Part shown: positions 17,778-26,760 of the stretch, piece after piece
Layout of the letters: the number at the start of each line of letters is the position of its first letter
Numbering within the stretch: the stretch's first letter is position 1
Assembly: GCA_964580905.1 (NCBI GenBank)
Contig: CAZOLR010000001.1
Span: 101,621-165,620 of the forward strand
Length of the DNA: 64,000 bases
Reading direction: 5' to 3'
Origin: G041228335 sp964580905
GTDB taxonomy: Bacteria > Pseudomonadota > Alphaproteobacteria > Puniceispirillales > UBA1172
Notes under the pieces: generated by a model
Database searches by the model: none
The model's input: only the letters and a program-made list of their open reading frames with translations
Told to the model about the DNA's origin: nothing
Translations under genes and position numbers: made by a program

Positions 17778-19595
17778 ATGTGCGGAATCGTCGGGGCAAT
17801 AGGTGATGCCAGGGCATCGGAAGCTCTTTATGATGCCCTTAGGCGGCTGGAATACCGGGGGTATGATTCCGCAGGTATCTGCATGCATCAGGGGGACAGG
17901 CTTGAACGTCGTCGCGCCGTGGGCAAGCTCAAAGCTCTTGGTGAAGAACTTGCCGCGCACCCTCTTTCCGGCACCGTCGGTATCGGGCATACGCGTTGGG
18001 CCACTCATGGCGGCGTGACGCTGGAAAACGCCCACCCAATCATGGGAGGAAATGAACACGTCGCGGTGGTGCATAACGGGATTATTGAAAACTTCCGTCA
18101 GCTGAAAGACGAATTGATCTCACGCGGCCATCTGTTTTCAAGTGAAACCGATACCGAAGTGCTGTGCCATCTTTTCGCTGAAATGGTGACGGAACACACG
18201 ACACTTATTGATGCGACCGCGGCTGTACTTGAACGTATCAGGGGGGCTTTTGCCTTTGCTGTCATCACGCTGGCTTTCCCCGGGCAGATTGCTGTTGCAC
18301 GAAACGCCTCACCCCTTGCGATAGGGCTGGGGGAAGGGGCAAACTATATCGGCTCGGACGCAACCGCCATGGGTGGTCTGGCGCAACGGATCATCTATCT
18401 CAAAGATGGTGATTTTGGTGTTGTCACCAAAGACCATGCTGAGATCAGGGATGCAAATAATCACCCCGCACAACGTCCGGTGGTGAACGCGACCTCCAAT
18501 CCGAATATCGTCTCAAAAGAAGGCTACCAGCATTTCATGCTCAAAGAGATTCATGAACAGCCGGATGCCATTTCGCGGACTCTTTCAAGCCTTTGTGATG
18601 AGGAAGGCAATCTTGACGTTGATCTCGGGGATCCGGCGAAACTTAACGGCGTCCTCCTTCTTGGTGCGGGCACCTCTCATAACGCCGCCATGATTGGCAA
18701 ATACTGGATAGAAGAACTGGCTGATCTGCCGGTGGTGACGGAAATAGCCTCTGAATTCCGGTATCGCAATCCTTCGGTCCGGCATGTGGATCTGGCGGCG
18801 GGGATTTCGCAGTCAGGCGAAAGTCTCGATACATTGATGGCGCTGCGTCACGCGGCGGATAAAGGGGTGCGGACCCTGGGTATTGTCAACGTGCCCGAAT
18901 CCACCATTTACCGTGAGACGGATCTTCAGCTGCTGACCCATGCCGGCCCTGAAATCGGGGTGGCCAGCACCAAGGCGTTCACCGCCCAGCTGACTGTATT
19001 GCTTGGCATGGCGGTGGCGCTGGGCCGCGGACGAGGTGTTCTTGGTGAAAAAGATGCCGCCGATATCGTCGATGGCCTGATGGCACTGCCAAGGCTGGTG
19101 GGGGAGACGCTCAACACCATGGAAGAGGTCCGTGCCCATGTGCCCGCGCTTGCCCGCGCGTCGTCCTGTCTCTTTTTGGGGCGCGGCTCCCTTTATCCTC
19201 TGGCGCTTGAAGGTGCGCTTAAATTAAAGGAGTTGAGTTATATCCACGCCGAAGGATACGCCTCCGGGGAAATGAAGCACGGCCCGATTGCGCTGATCGA
19301 AGAAGGCATGCCCGTTATTGCGATGATGACTCAAGGGGAGCATCTGGCGAAATCGGTCAGCAATCTCATGGAAGCCAAAGCAAGGGGCGCGTCGGTGATC
19401 ACCCTTGCCACCGAAGGCGCCGTTTCCGTTGCGGCTGAACTCGGGCCCGTGATTTCCGTGCCGGAATGCCATCCGGCGGTGGCGCCAATCCTGCTTTCGA
19501 TCCCTGCGCAGGTGCTCTCTTACCTTACGGCGGTGCATAAGGGCACGGATGTCGACCAGCCCCGCAACCTCGCTAAATCCGTTACGGTGGAGTAG
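17778..19595 (+). CDS. glmS: Glutamine-fructose-6-phosphate aminotransferase (isomerising)
   Basis: It makes glucosamine-6-phosphate from fructose-6-phosphate and glutamine, the first step of amino-sugar synthesis. ATG 17778 is chosen because it places the nucleophile Cys directly after Met (MCGIVGAIG), as class II amidotransferases require; GTG 17766 in frame would bury it. The glutaminase domain (1-240) has HTRWATHG and HNGIIEN. Two SIS isomerase domains follow, and the C-terminus DQPRNLAKSVTVE is the conserved tail. It has 605 residues. No glmS ribozyme is visible, as expected outside Firmicutes. Confidence 0.97.
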   Translation: MCGIVGAIGDARASEALYDALRRLEYRGYDSAGICMHQGDRLERRRAVGKLKALGEELAAHPLSGTVGIGHTRWATHGGVTLENAHPIMGGNEHVAVVHNGIIENFRQLKDELISRGHLFSSETDTEVLCHLFAEMVTEHTTLIDATAAVLERIRGAFAFAVITLAFPGQIAVARNASPLAIGLGEGANYIGSDATAMGGLAQRIIYLKDGDFGVVTKDHAEIRDANNHPAQRPVVNATSNPNIVSKEGYQHFMLKEIHEQPDAISRTLSSLCDEEGNLDVDLGDPAKLNGVLLLGAGTSHNAAMIGKYWIEELADLPVVTEIASEFRYRNPSVRHVDLAAGISQSGESLDTLMALRHAADKGVRTLGIVNVPESTIYRETDLQLLTHAGPEIGVASTKAFTAQLTVLLGMAVALGRGRGVLGEKDAADIVDGLMALPRLVGETLNTMEEVRAHVPALARASSCLFLGRGSLYPLALEGALKLKELSYIHAEGYASGEMKHGPIALIEEGMPVIAMMTQGEHLAKSVSNLMEAKARGASVITLATEGAVSVAAELGPVISVPECHPAVAPILLSIPAQVLSYLTAVHKGTDVDQPRNLAKSVTVE

Positions 19596-19608
19596 AAAGT
19601 TAATCACC

Positions 19609-20178
19609 ATGTCCGGAACTTATGAAACGCTCCCTCAAAATTTGCCGGTCCCGCAGGATGACGGGGCCTGCGATCATCTGAAAGGAAGCCGGCTTCCTGA
19701 TATTGAGCTCCGGTCCACCTCCGGGGATATGGTCAATCTTGCCGGGGTGAAAGGTAGGATCGTTCTTTTCTGCTATCCCATGACCGGCAAGCCGGGTGTG
19801 GCCCTGCCGGAAGGGTGGGATGAGATTCCCGGGGCGAGAGGATGTACGCCGCAAAACTGTTCCTACCGGGACAACGCCGCTGAAATTACCGGATACGGCG
19901 CTAAGATTTTCGGGATCAGCAGTCAGGAAACGTCATATCAGCAGGAAATGGCCACACGTCTTCATCTGCCTTTTCCGGTATTGAGCGACAAGTCTCTTGA
20001 ATTCGCATCCGCCCTGAAACTGCCGCGGTTTTCCGCAGACGGCATGGATCTTTTGAAACGTGTTACCATGATCATCGGTGACGGCGTTATTGAGGCTGTG
20101 CATTACCCGGTTTTTCCGAGCAACGAGGATCCGGCATGGGTCCTCCGCCAGCTTCAGACATTAAAGCCCATAAGGTAG
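19609..20178 (+). CDS. Peroxiredoxin (AhpC/TSA, BCP-like)
   Basis: A cytoplasmic thiol peroxidase of 189 residues from ATG 19609; upstream in-frame codons overlap glmS. The thioredoxin-fold core has FCYPMTGKPG where BCP proteins have FYPxxxTPGC, and the redox motif RGCTPQNCSYRD supplies a peroxidatic Cys and a second Cys five positions on, the spacing of the alpha-2 resolving Cys of BCP enzymes. A later VLSDKSLEFASALKLP segment is typical of the family. It is 13 bp after glmS and may share its transcript. The physiological peroxide and reductant are unknown. Confidence 0.85.
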   Translation: MSGTYETLPQNLPVPQDDGACDHLKGSRLPDIELRSTSGDMVNLAGVKGRIVLFCYPMTGKPGVALPEGWDEIPGARGCTPQNCSYRDNAAEITGYGAKIFGISSQETSYQQEMATRLHLPFPVLSDKSLEFASALKLPRFSADGMDLLKRVTMIIGDGVIEAVHYPVFPSNEDPAWVLRQLQTLKPIR

Positions 20179-20190
20179 AATGCGTTCTGA

Positions 20191-22380
20191 TTAGTTGCTT
20201 CGGCCAAGATCAGAGGTGCTGACGGCGCCCAGATACTTGAAATTGAACAACAGGAAGATCTCATCAATCGGTTTGATATCCCGGTCGGTCTCCGTATCTC
20301 TCGCATAACCGATGCTGATGGTCAGGCAATCCTGAATGCCGCCGCCGAAATTCAGGTCAACCATGGAATTCTTGAGCTCTCTTTTGTCATTGATCAGGTC
20401 ATATTCCTGGGTGAACTTGACCTTCCAGCTATCAGAAAGGTTTTGCTCGGCTGTCAGAATCAGCTGTTCTTTTTCTGAACTGGCGGCGCTGAAATAGGAT
20501 TTTGCCAGTTGGTTATACGTGGCAGATATGCGGGTTTTTCCAAAATTGACCGAAGCCCGGGTTTTGGTTTCGTTCAGATCAAAATCCCTCGGGTGGAAGC
20601 GCCCTGCCAGCGAAAAATCAAAATATTTTTTGGGCTTAACGGTAATGCTTGCCAGTATATCTGAAATGCGGTCACGCTCATTCGCGGCGTTGAGCCCGTC
20701 CGGTGATTTGCCTGATATTCGAATGGATGAGCCGACAAAACCATCCACATTGCCGAAAACAGGGTCGTCCAGCGACATGGACATCCCAAGGTCAACCCGG
20801 CTGTTGGAAATCATGAAATCTTCGCCCTGTTCGCGGTGAAGCAGGAAAAGGTTGGCCTGATCAAGTCTGAAATCCGAACTGTCCCGGTTAGGAATCTTGT
20901 TGGTGCGGTCGGTTGATTTCGTTGACACAAATTTGGCTTTGGGCTCAAGGAAAACGAACCTGTCCATCATCTGGGTCACCACGGGTCTGGACCAGCCAAA
21001 GCCGGCCGCGATACTCGCCTGACCGAGCTCGCCCGTATAACCTGAATTATCGGTTGCCGTCTCAATATCCCGGTACTGTGCCGTAACGCGTCCCTCAGAA
21101 GAGAACACACCATAATCTGTCAGATATTCTTCCTGACCGTAGAGTTCCGACGACCAGCGGCGGATATCCGTGTAATCGTCGTTGTGAAGACTGATGGCGC
21201 TGATACGAAGCCGCACGGAAAGATTATCCCTGTTGGTGGGCAGATACCGTTCATGAAAAATGGACGGCAGCATGAGCGGTTCTTTTTCCGGTCCTTTGTT
21301 GTTCCGAAGATCCTGGAAGTCATAGGCTTCGATCCGGCTGTACCGGTTGCTTTTTATCTGTTCCGTTGTAAAGAAGGATTTGAGGTATTCATCATCATCA
21401 AATTTATATCGCCGCTGAAATGTGTCCTGACTGGCCCGGTGCAGCCTGAGTGTTGTCCACCAGTAGTCTCCCAGCACGGTGTTAAGGGATGCGTCCACAC
21501 CCATTACATTCTCACGGGCCTTTTTGAAGGTGTTGAGACTGCCGCCGATAAGCCTTGCATTAAGATCACTCTTGTCCCACAGGCGCCTGTACCTTAAGGC
21601 CACCGCATTTCCGTCTGTTCCGAACAGATGAGGGGTGATTTCCAGATCATGGGTATCGCCGGTTACAATGTAGTAGGATTGCGAATAGATAAGCCCGACA
21701 TCGGAAGAGATGGCAATACGAGGCTGCAGCAACCCTGTCTGGCGGCGCACGGTCCAGTCCGGATGTGAAAGATAGGGAAAATAAAGAAACGGAACCGAGA
21801 AAATCTGCATACGCACGTTCTGATGAACGAGCATCTGTTTTTCTGCCACATGGGTGGTTTCCGTGGTCTTTATCTCCCAGGCCGGGGTTGCGCCACCTTT
21901 GAAATCACATTTGCACGGGGTGAAACGCCCGGTGTCAAAAACTTTCTGGTTATTTTCCTTGAAATCGGCAGTGTCGGCGCTCATCCAGGACCCGTCCTGA
22001 AGCTGGCTGATCACGTTTTCGGCAAATCCGGTTGAAAAATCTCCGTCAAGCAGAAGGTTGTCGGCAAAATGCACATTGCCTTCACGGTCGAGGAAAGTGA
22101 CGGATCCCGACGCGACGGCTTCACCTTTATCTCTGTTGTATTCAACGCGGTCTGCGGTAAGCCGCATGTTTCCCTGTACCAGCACGACGTTACCGGTTGC
22201 AATGAGAATGCCGGTTTCAGCGTTTGACGAAACTTCATCGGCCGTAAAATCAATCGGCGAGCTGTCAGCGCTCTGTGCCCATCCGGGGTTGGCAAGGATG
22301 AGCACCGCAAGTATGGCCATCATCATAATCCGGAGATGCTGGCCCCATTTCAAAAGTGGATGTGTAAAAATTTGGGTCAT
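20191..22380 (-). CDS. lptD: LPS-assembly outer-membrane protein LptD
   Basis: The beta-barrel translocon places LPS in the outer leaflet together with LptE. ATG 22380 is chosen because it gives a signal peptide (hydrophobic MMMAILAVLILANPGWA, cleavage before QS) at the front of a 729-residue protein; the frame is open further upstream but has no signal there. An OstA/LptA-like jelly-roll domain (about 40-150) precedes the barrel. The PCKC motif and a late DCLTIS Cys could form the inter-domain disulfides known in LptD. It is convergent with the peroxiredoxin gene and divergent from two glycosyltransferase genes. Confidence 0.94.
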   Translation of the reverse strand: MTQIFTHPLLKWGQHLRIMMMAILAVLILANPGWAQSADSSPIDFTADEVSSNAETGILIATGNVVLVQGNMRLTADRVEYNRDKGEAVASGSVTFLDREGNVHFADNLLLDGDFSTGFAENVISQLQDGSWMSADTADFKENNQKVFDTGRFTPCKCDFKGGATPAWEIKTTETTHVAEKQMLVHQNVRMQIFSVPFLYFPYLSHPDWTVRRQTGLLQPRIAISSDVGLIYSQSYYIVTGDTHDLEITPHLFGTDGNAVALRYRRLWDKSDLNARLIGGSLNTFKKARENVMGVDASLNTVLGDYWWTTLRLHRASQDTFQRRYKFDDDEYLKSFFTTEQIKSNRYSRIEAYDFQDLRNNKGPEKEPLMLPSIFHERYLPTNRDNLSVRLRISAISLHNDDYTDIRRWSSELYGQEEYLTDYGVFSSEGRVTAQYRDIETATDNSGYTGELGQASIAAGFGWSRPVVTQMMDRFVFLEPKAKFVSTKSTDRTNKIPNRDSSDFRLDQANLFLLHREQGEDFMISNSRVDLGMSMSLDDPVFGNVDGFVGSSIRISGKSPDGLNAANERDRISDILASITVKPKKYFDFSLAGRFHPRDFDLNETKTRASVNFGKTRISATYNQLAKSYFSAASSEKEQLILTAEQNLSDSWKVKFTQEYDLINDKRELKNSMVDLNFGGGIQDCLTISIGYARDTETDRDIKPIDEIFLLFNFKYLGAVSTSDLGRSN

Positions 22381-22657
22381 GAAAAATTTCAGCTGCCTTG
22401 AATATCCGGCCCCGGGGAAGGTTTTATGTTCATCTAAGCAAGGTATCAAAACATGCGGTGGTATCAAACAATTATCGTCCACCATATCTGAAAAGATCTG
22501 TCCGCAGGTCTCTGATCTCTTGAAATGAGTTGAAGCGTATGAGTGGGACAACATCTTTTTGCCCGATGATGGTGGCAGATAGCACAAACCGTGGTATATC
22601 GGATACCCAGAAACAAAATCCGGACCTTCAGGCCAGCGCGAAGAAAATTAGCCGATC
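22381..22657. other. lptD - glycosyltransferase intergenic region
   Basis: This 277-bp divergent spacer must hold the promoters of lptD and the GT4 gene. It contains a direct repeat GGTATCAAA at 22442-22450 and 22460-22468 of unknown meaning. I see no convincing coding sequence or RNA gene; the lptD frame stays open through most of it but without a conserved start. Confidence 0.5.
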
Positions 22658-23713
22658 ATGAACACTTCTCCACTTTCCATCCTCCATGTAATTGCCGGCG
22701 CCGAAAGGGGAGGGGCTGAAACCTTCTGTCTTGATATGATCAAGTCCCTGCATGATCGGGGTGTGGCGCAGGTCGTCATATCGCGGCCACATGAACATTT
22801 TGTTGAGGCGCTTGATGAACGTGGTATCCGGCATTATCCCATGGGGTTTGAACGCTGGTGGAAATGGCCGCAACAGAAAAAGATCGCCGCTGTTGTCGCC
22901 GGTGAGAAACCTGATCTGGTTCACGCCTGGATGAACAGGGCCTCGTCGTTCATTCCGTCAGGGTTGCGCCCGCCGGTGCTTGGCTGGTTCGGCGGGTATT
23001 ATAACCTCAAAAATTATAAGCACTGTAATTTCTATATGGGGGTGACGCGGGATATCGTTCGTCATATCGGTGAGGCCAGCGGCCATCCGGAAAGGGCCTA
23101 TCTCGGCCACACATTCGGAACGCTCGCGTCAGATCCGCCGGTGACACGGCAGCAATTCGGCCTGGCTGAGGACAAAAAACTGGTGCTTCTGTTATCACGA
23201 ATGCACTGGAAAAAAGGCGTGGATCTTCTGCTTGAAGCGGCAGCACAGCTTCCTGATCATGTCTTCCTTCTTGCAGGAGACGGGCCTGATCTTGAAAAAT
23301 ACCGCCAGCAGGCCGAAACACTGGGGCTTGCCGGCCGCGTATGTTTTGCCGGCTGGCGTGATGATCGTTCAGCCCTTCTTGATATTGCGGATATCTGCGT
23401 TCTCCCCTCACGCTATGAGCCCTTCGGGACGGTTATTGCTGAGGCATGGTATGCGGGCGTACCGCTGGTGGCGACCCGTGCCGATGGCGCAAGGCAGTAT
23501 GTGACCCATGAAAAAGACGGCCTGCTTCTTGATATCGATGATCTGCCCATGCTGATCGAAAACCTTGATCGTCTGGCCAAAGATCCCAGACTAGGCAAGC
23601 GGCTGGTCAGGGAGGGAAAGAAAACCTTCAACGCCCTCTTTGAGCGTGAGGCTGTAACAACAACCTTGATAAAAAATTACGAGGAGATGATACATCGTCA
23701 TGCCTCTCAGTAG
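22658..23713 (+). CDS. Glycosyltransferase, GT4 family
   Basis: A GT-B fold retaining glycosyltransferase of 351 residues, probably adding a sugar to the LPS core or another surface glycan. The N-terminal domain has the loop VIAGAERGGAETF typical of GT4 acceptor-side glycine-rich motifs. The C-terminal nucleotide-sugar domain (from about 160) has LLSRMHWKKGVDLLLEA and the E-x7-E type segment YEPFGTVIAEAWYAGVPLVAT. Its neighbours lptD and a heptosyltransferase-like gene favour an LPS role. Donor and acceptor cannot be told from sequence. Confidence 0.88.
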   Translation: MNTSPLSILHVIAGAERGGAETFCLDMIKSLHDRGVAQVVISRPHEHFVEALDERGIRHYPMGFERWWKWPQQKKIAAVVAGEKPDLVHAWMNRASSFIPSGLRPPVLGWFGGYYNLKNYKHCNFYMGVTRDIVRHIGEASGHPERAYLGHTFGTLASDPPVTRQQFGLAEDKKLVLLLSRMHWKKGVDLLLEAAAQLPDHVFLLAGDGPDLEKYRQQAETLGLAGRVCFAGWRDDRSALLDIADICVLPSRYEPFGTVIAEAWYAGVPLVATRADGARQYVTHEKDGLLLDIDDLPMLIENLDRLAKDPRLGKRLVREGKKTFNALFEREAVTTTLIKNYEEMIHRHASQ

Positions 23714-23766
23714 TATAGGGCCTGGTCACGCAGGCATCGCCTCTCGGGGCAGAAAGTAAACCCAAG

Positions 23767-24693
23767 ATGGCCCCGACAAAACGGATACTGGTGATCAAGC
23801 ACGGCGCGCTCGGAGATATAGTTCAGGCGCTCGATGGTTTTGCCTGTCTGCGGGCCGGGCATGGCGACGATCATCTGGCGGTGCTGACAAGCCCGCCTTT
23901 CGCCGGATTTCTGGAACATATGCCCTTTTTTGATGCGGTTCATATCGATCATCGCAAAGGCCCTCTTGCGCTGGGTGAATTACTCCGGATGCGGCAATTC
24001 TTTCGGCAGGGCTGGGACCGTATCTATGATTTTCAGTCCTCAGGCCGGACCATCCGGTATTTCAAACACCTGATCCCCCGCAACGTCGAATTTGTCGGCG
24101 TTCCGTCCGGCGCAAGCCACCCCCTGCCGGATATGACGGGGTTGAACAATCGTGACCGCATGGTGCTGACGGCAAAACTGGGTGGTTGCCCGGAAGTAAC
24201 GGCATCTCTCGAATGGTTGAAAGGCAAGGCAGATAACGCAAACCCCGATATCGCTGTTCTTATCCCCGGATGTTCACCGGCCAAACCGGCCAAACGCTGG
24301 CCGGCGGAGCGTTTCGCATCCCTTGCCCGGAAGCTGATGGATGCGGGGTATGCGCCGGTGATAGTGGGGACAGAACTTGACCGTGAGGTCGGCAATGCCA
24401 TTCAGGCACAGGTTCCTGGCGTAAAAGACCTTATCGGCAAGACAGATCTTTTCAGCCTTGCCTCTCTGCTCTCAACGGCGAGGCTTGTTGTGGGGAATGA
24501 TACCGGTCCGGTTTTTATGGCGGCACGTCTGGGGGCGCCGACGGTGATGGTCATGTCACGTCATACCGATCCTGGCATGTCGGCGCCGGTGGGACCACGT
24601 GCAGGATGGGTGAAAAAAGATGATATCGCGGCTGTCCTGCCGGAAGAAGTACTTGATGCGGCACGGGCACTGCCTGAACCGGATGATGCTTGA
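23767..24693 (+). CDS. Glycosyltransferase family 9 (heptosyltransferase-like)
   Basis: Family 9 enzymes add heptose to the LPS inner core from ADP-heptose. The 308-residue protein begins ILVIKHGALGDIVQALDGF, the GALGD loop that binds the acceptor side. The C-terminal domain has PGCSPAKPAKRWPAERFASLARKL and VVGNDTGPVFMAARLGAPTVMV, the standard GT9 donor-binding motifs. It follows the GT4 gene by 53 bp in the same direction. hldE about 7 kb away makes ADP-heptose, supporting a heptosyltransferase role; exact position in the core is unknown. Confidence 0.9.
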   Translation: MAPTKRILVIKHGALGDIVQALDGFACLRAGHGDDHLAVLTSPPFAGFLEHMPFFDAVHIDHRKGPLALGELLRMRQFFRQGWDRIYDFQSSGRTIRYFKHLIPRNVEFVGVPSGASHPLPDMTGLNNRDRMVLTAKLGGCPEVTASLEWLKGKADNANPDIAVLIPGCSPAKPAKRWPAERFASLARKLMDAGYAPVIVGTELDREVGNAIQAQVPGVKDLIGKTDLFSLASLLSTARLVVGNDTGPVFMAARLGAPTVMVMSRHTDPGMSAPVGPRAGWVKKDDIAAVLPEEVLDAARALPEPDDA

Positions 24694-24701
24694 GGCTGAG
24701 C

Positions 24702-25256
24702 CTAAAAAGAGGAATCCGGCCCTTTGAGAAATTCCTTCTCCTCCTCACTGAGGGGGCGGCCCAGAATTTCATTACGATGTGGGAAATACCCGAATCTCTC
24801 AATGATCACCTTATGCTTGATGGCGTATTCATAGACACGTTCAGCGGTGTATTTTTCAAAAAGAGGCAGGGATTTTTCCTGCACGTCCAGATTTTCGGAA
24901 TGCATCATCGGCATCAGCAGAAACTGTCTCCAGTCCGGGTCTTCGAATTGATCCAGATACCCTCTCTTGACGCCGGTCAGCGACAGGGCAAGCGCCATGT
25001 CATCCCCGGCGAAGGCCAGAGGGGTGTCACGAAAGATGTTGCGGGTGAACTGATCTAGCATGATGATCAGGGCCATCAGGCCGTCGCTGGTCTCTGCCCA
25101 GGCATCCAGCTGGCCGGCCATGGCTTTTTTGACAAGGGGTTCAAATTCGCGTCGGATAGCGGCATCGAAATCCGGGTCTTTCCTGAAACGCTGCATCGGT
25201 TCTGTTTTTTCAAACCAGAATTCAAGCACGTCGGCAATTCGCTCAGCATGTCGCAT
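24702..25256 (-). CDS. DUF924 family protein
   Basis: A 184-residue cytoplasmic, all-helical protein with no known activity. Recognisable DUF924 motifs are VLEFWFEK at the N-terminus, ALIIMLDQFTRNIFRDTPLAFAGD in the middle, FLLMPMMHSENLDVQEKS, and the near-C-terminal YFPHRNEILGR. The fold resembles TPR-like helical repeats. It lies 9 bp upstream of the stop of the convergent GT9 gene and just downstream of the FAD-linked dehydrogenase, with a 9-bp gap, so the two minus-strand genes are likely co-transcribed. Confidence 0.9.
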   Translation of the reverse strand: MRHAERIADVLEFWFEKTEPMQRFRKDPDFDAAIRREFEPLVKKAMAGQLDAWAETSDGLMALIIMLDQFTRNIFRDTPLAFAGDDMALALSLTGVKRGYLDQFEDPDWRQFLLMPMMHSENLDVQEKSLPLFEKYTAERVYEYAIKHKVIIERFGYFPHRNEILGRPLSEEEKEFLKGPDSSF

Positions 25257-25265
25257 TTCTGCCTC

Positions 25266-26711
25266 CTATATTATTTTCCCGGGGTTCATGATCCCCTTCG
25301 GATCCAGCGCGGCCTTGATGGCGGCCATCAGGTCAAGGGCTGTCTTGTCTTTGGTGTGTTGCAGCATCACTCGCTTTTTCTGCCCGATCCCGTGTTCGGC
25401 GCTGATGGATCCGCCGTACTCGCTCAGCAGTGATGACAGCATGGCATCAAAGCGTGGATAGAGAGAAGGAAAATCCTCATGCCCGTCCTCAGGGATCGAA
25501 AGGTTGTAATGCAGATTGCCGTCGCCGAGATGCCCGAAGCCGAATATCTTGACCCCCGGTGCAATATCATCAGCTTCTTTCGCCGCCCGTGCATAAAAGC
25601 CCGCCATATGTTCGATGGGGATCGATATATCTGATTTATAGGCAGGTCCGGCCTTGATTTCACTTTCAGGGGTGAGCTCACGTACCGCCCAGATCATATC
25701 CCGCTGGGTTTCGCTGGCTGCAATGGTGGCATCGGTGACAAGGTCGTCTTCAAAAGCCCCTTCCAGCAGGGATTCCATCATCCTGTTGAGCGGCAGACTG
25801 CCGTCATTTCCCGGCAGGGCGTCACCGGCGGCGGTGGATGTAATCTCGATCAGGGCTGAAAACGGCGGCGGGTCCGCAATAGGAAAACTCACCTCCGGAA
25901 AATGACGTGTCACGTTCTCCAGTATGGACCGCGGCATCAGTTCAAAAGCGGTCACCATACCGCCACTGGCTTCCTGGCAACGGTTGAGCAGTTCGATGGC
26001 GGCGTTGATATCACGCACACCGGCAAAAGCGGTCGCCACAGCTTTGGGTTGAGGGAACAGCTGAAGTGTCGCGGCGGTGATCACCCCCAGCGTGCCTTCG
26101 GCCCCGATGAAGAGATTCTTGAGATCATAGCCGGTATTATCCTTTTTAAGGGGGGAGAGCAGGTTCATCACCCGGCCATCGGCAACGACGACTTCAAGCC
26201 CGAGGCAGAGACTACGCGCGTTTCCATATCGGACAACATTAAGCCCCCCGGCATTGGTGGAAAGGTTGCCGCCGATCCGGCACGTTCCCCTTGAGCCGAA
26301 ATTCAATGGAAAAAGGAGCCCGTGTTTTTCAGCCTCTTTCTGGATATTTTCAAGAATGCAGCCGGCTTCGACCACTATTGTGCGGCTGTTCACATCAAGG
26401 CTGCGTATCCTGTCCATCCGCGTCAGGCTGAGCACGACAGCACGTCCTGTATCATCAGGTGTCGCGCCGCCGCAAAGACTGGTATTCCCACCCTGGGGGA
26501 CAACCGGAAGGCTGTGCGTATTGGCAAGGGCCAGTATCCGGGAAACGTCATCCGTATTGCCGGGACGCACGACCGCAATGGCACGTCCCCTGTAATGGCC
26601 GCGCCAGTCCGTCAGATAAGGTGAGGTGTCAGCATCTTCCGTCAGCACATATTTTGCACCGCAGATATCTCTGAGCGCTGCCAGCAATTCATCTTTTTGT
26701 GGTGTTGTCAT
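25266..26711 (-). CDS. FAD-binding oxidoreductase, D-2-hydroxyglutarate / D-lactate dehydrogenase type
   Basis: A flavin enzyme of 481 residues that oxidises a D-2-hydroxy acid. The N-terminal FAD_binding_4 (PCMH) domain has VVPQGGNTSLCGGATP and GTCRIGGNLSTNAGG. The C-terminal FAD-oxidase_C domain has FGHLGDGNLHYN and SAEHGIGQKKR, whose histidines bind the metal and substrate in D-2-hydroxyglutarate dehydrogenases and GlcD. Because phosphoserine synthesis releases 2-hydroxyglutarate in several bacteria, that substrate is plausible, but D-lactate or glycolate are also possible. No iron-sulfur subunit gene is adjacent. Confidence 0.85.
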   Translation of the reverse strand: MTTPQKDELLAALRDICGAKYVLTEDADTSPYLTDWRGHYRGRAIAVVRPGNTDDVSRILALANTHSLPVVPQGGNTSLCGGATPDDTGRAVVLSLTRMDRIRSLDVNSRTIVVEAGCILENIQKEAEKHGLLFPLNFGSRGTCRIGGNLSTNAGGLNVVRYGNARSLCLGLEVVVADGRVMNLLSPLKKDNTGYDLKNLFIGAEGTLGVITAATLQLFPQPKAVATAFAGVRDINAAIELLNRCQEASGGMVTAFELMPRSILENVTRHFPEVSFPIADPPPFSALIEITSTAAGDALPGNDGSLPLNRMMESLLEGAFEDDLVTDATIAASETQRDMIWAVRELTPESEIKAGPAYKSDISIPIEHMAGFYARAAKEADDIAPGVKIFGFGHLGDGNLHYNLSIPEDGHEDFPSLYPRFDAMLSSLLSEYGGSISAEHGIGQKKRVMLQHTKDKTALDLMAAIKAALDPKGIMNPGKII

Positions 26712-26760
26712 CTCGTTCTAAGCTCCTCATTTGTTGAGCATAACCAAGAGATGTTTTCAA

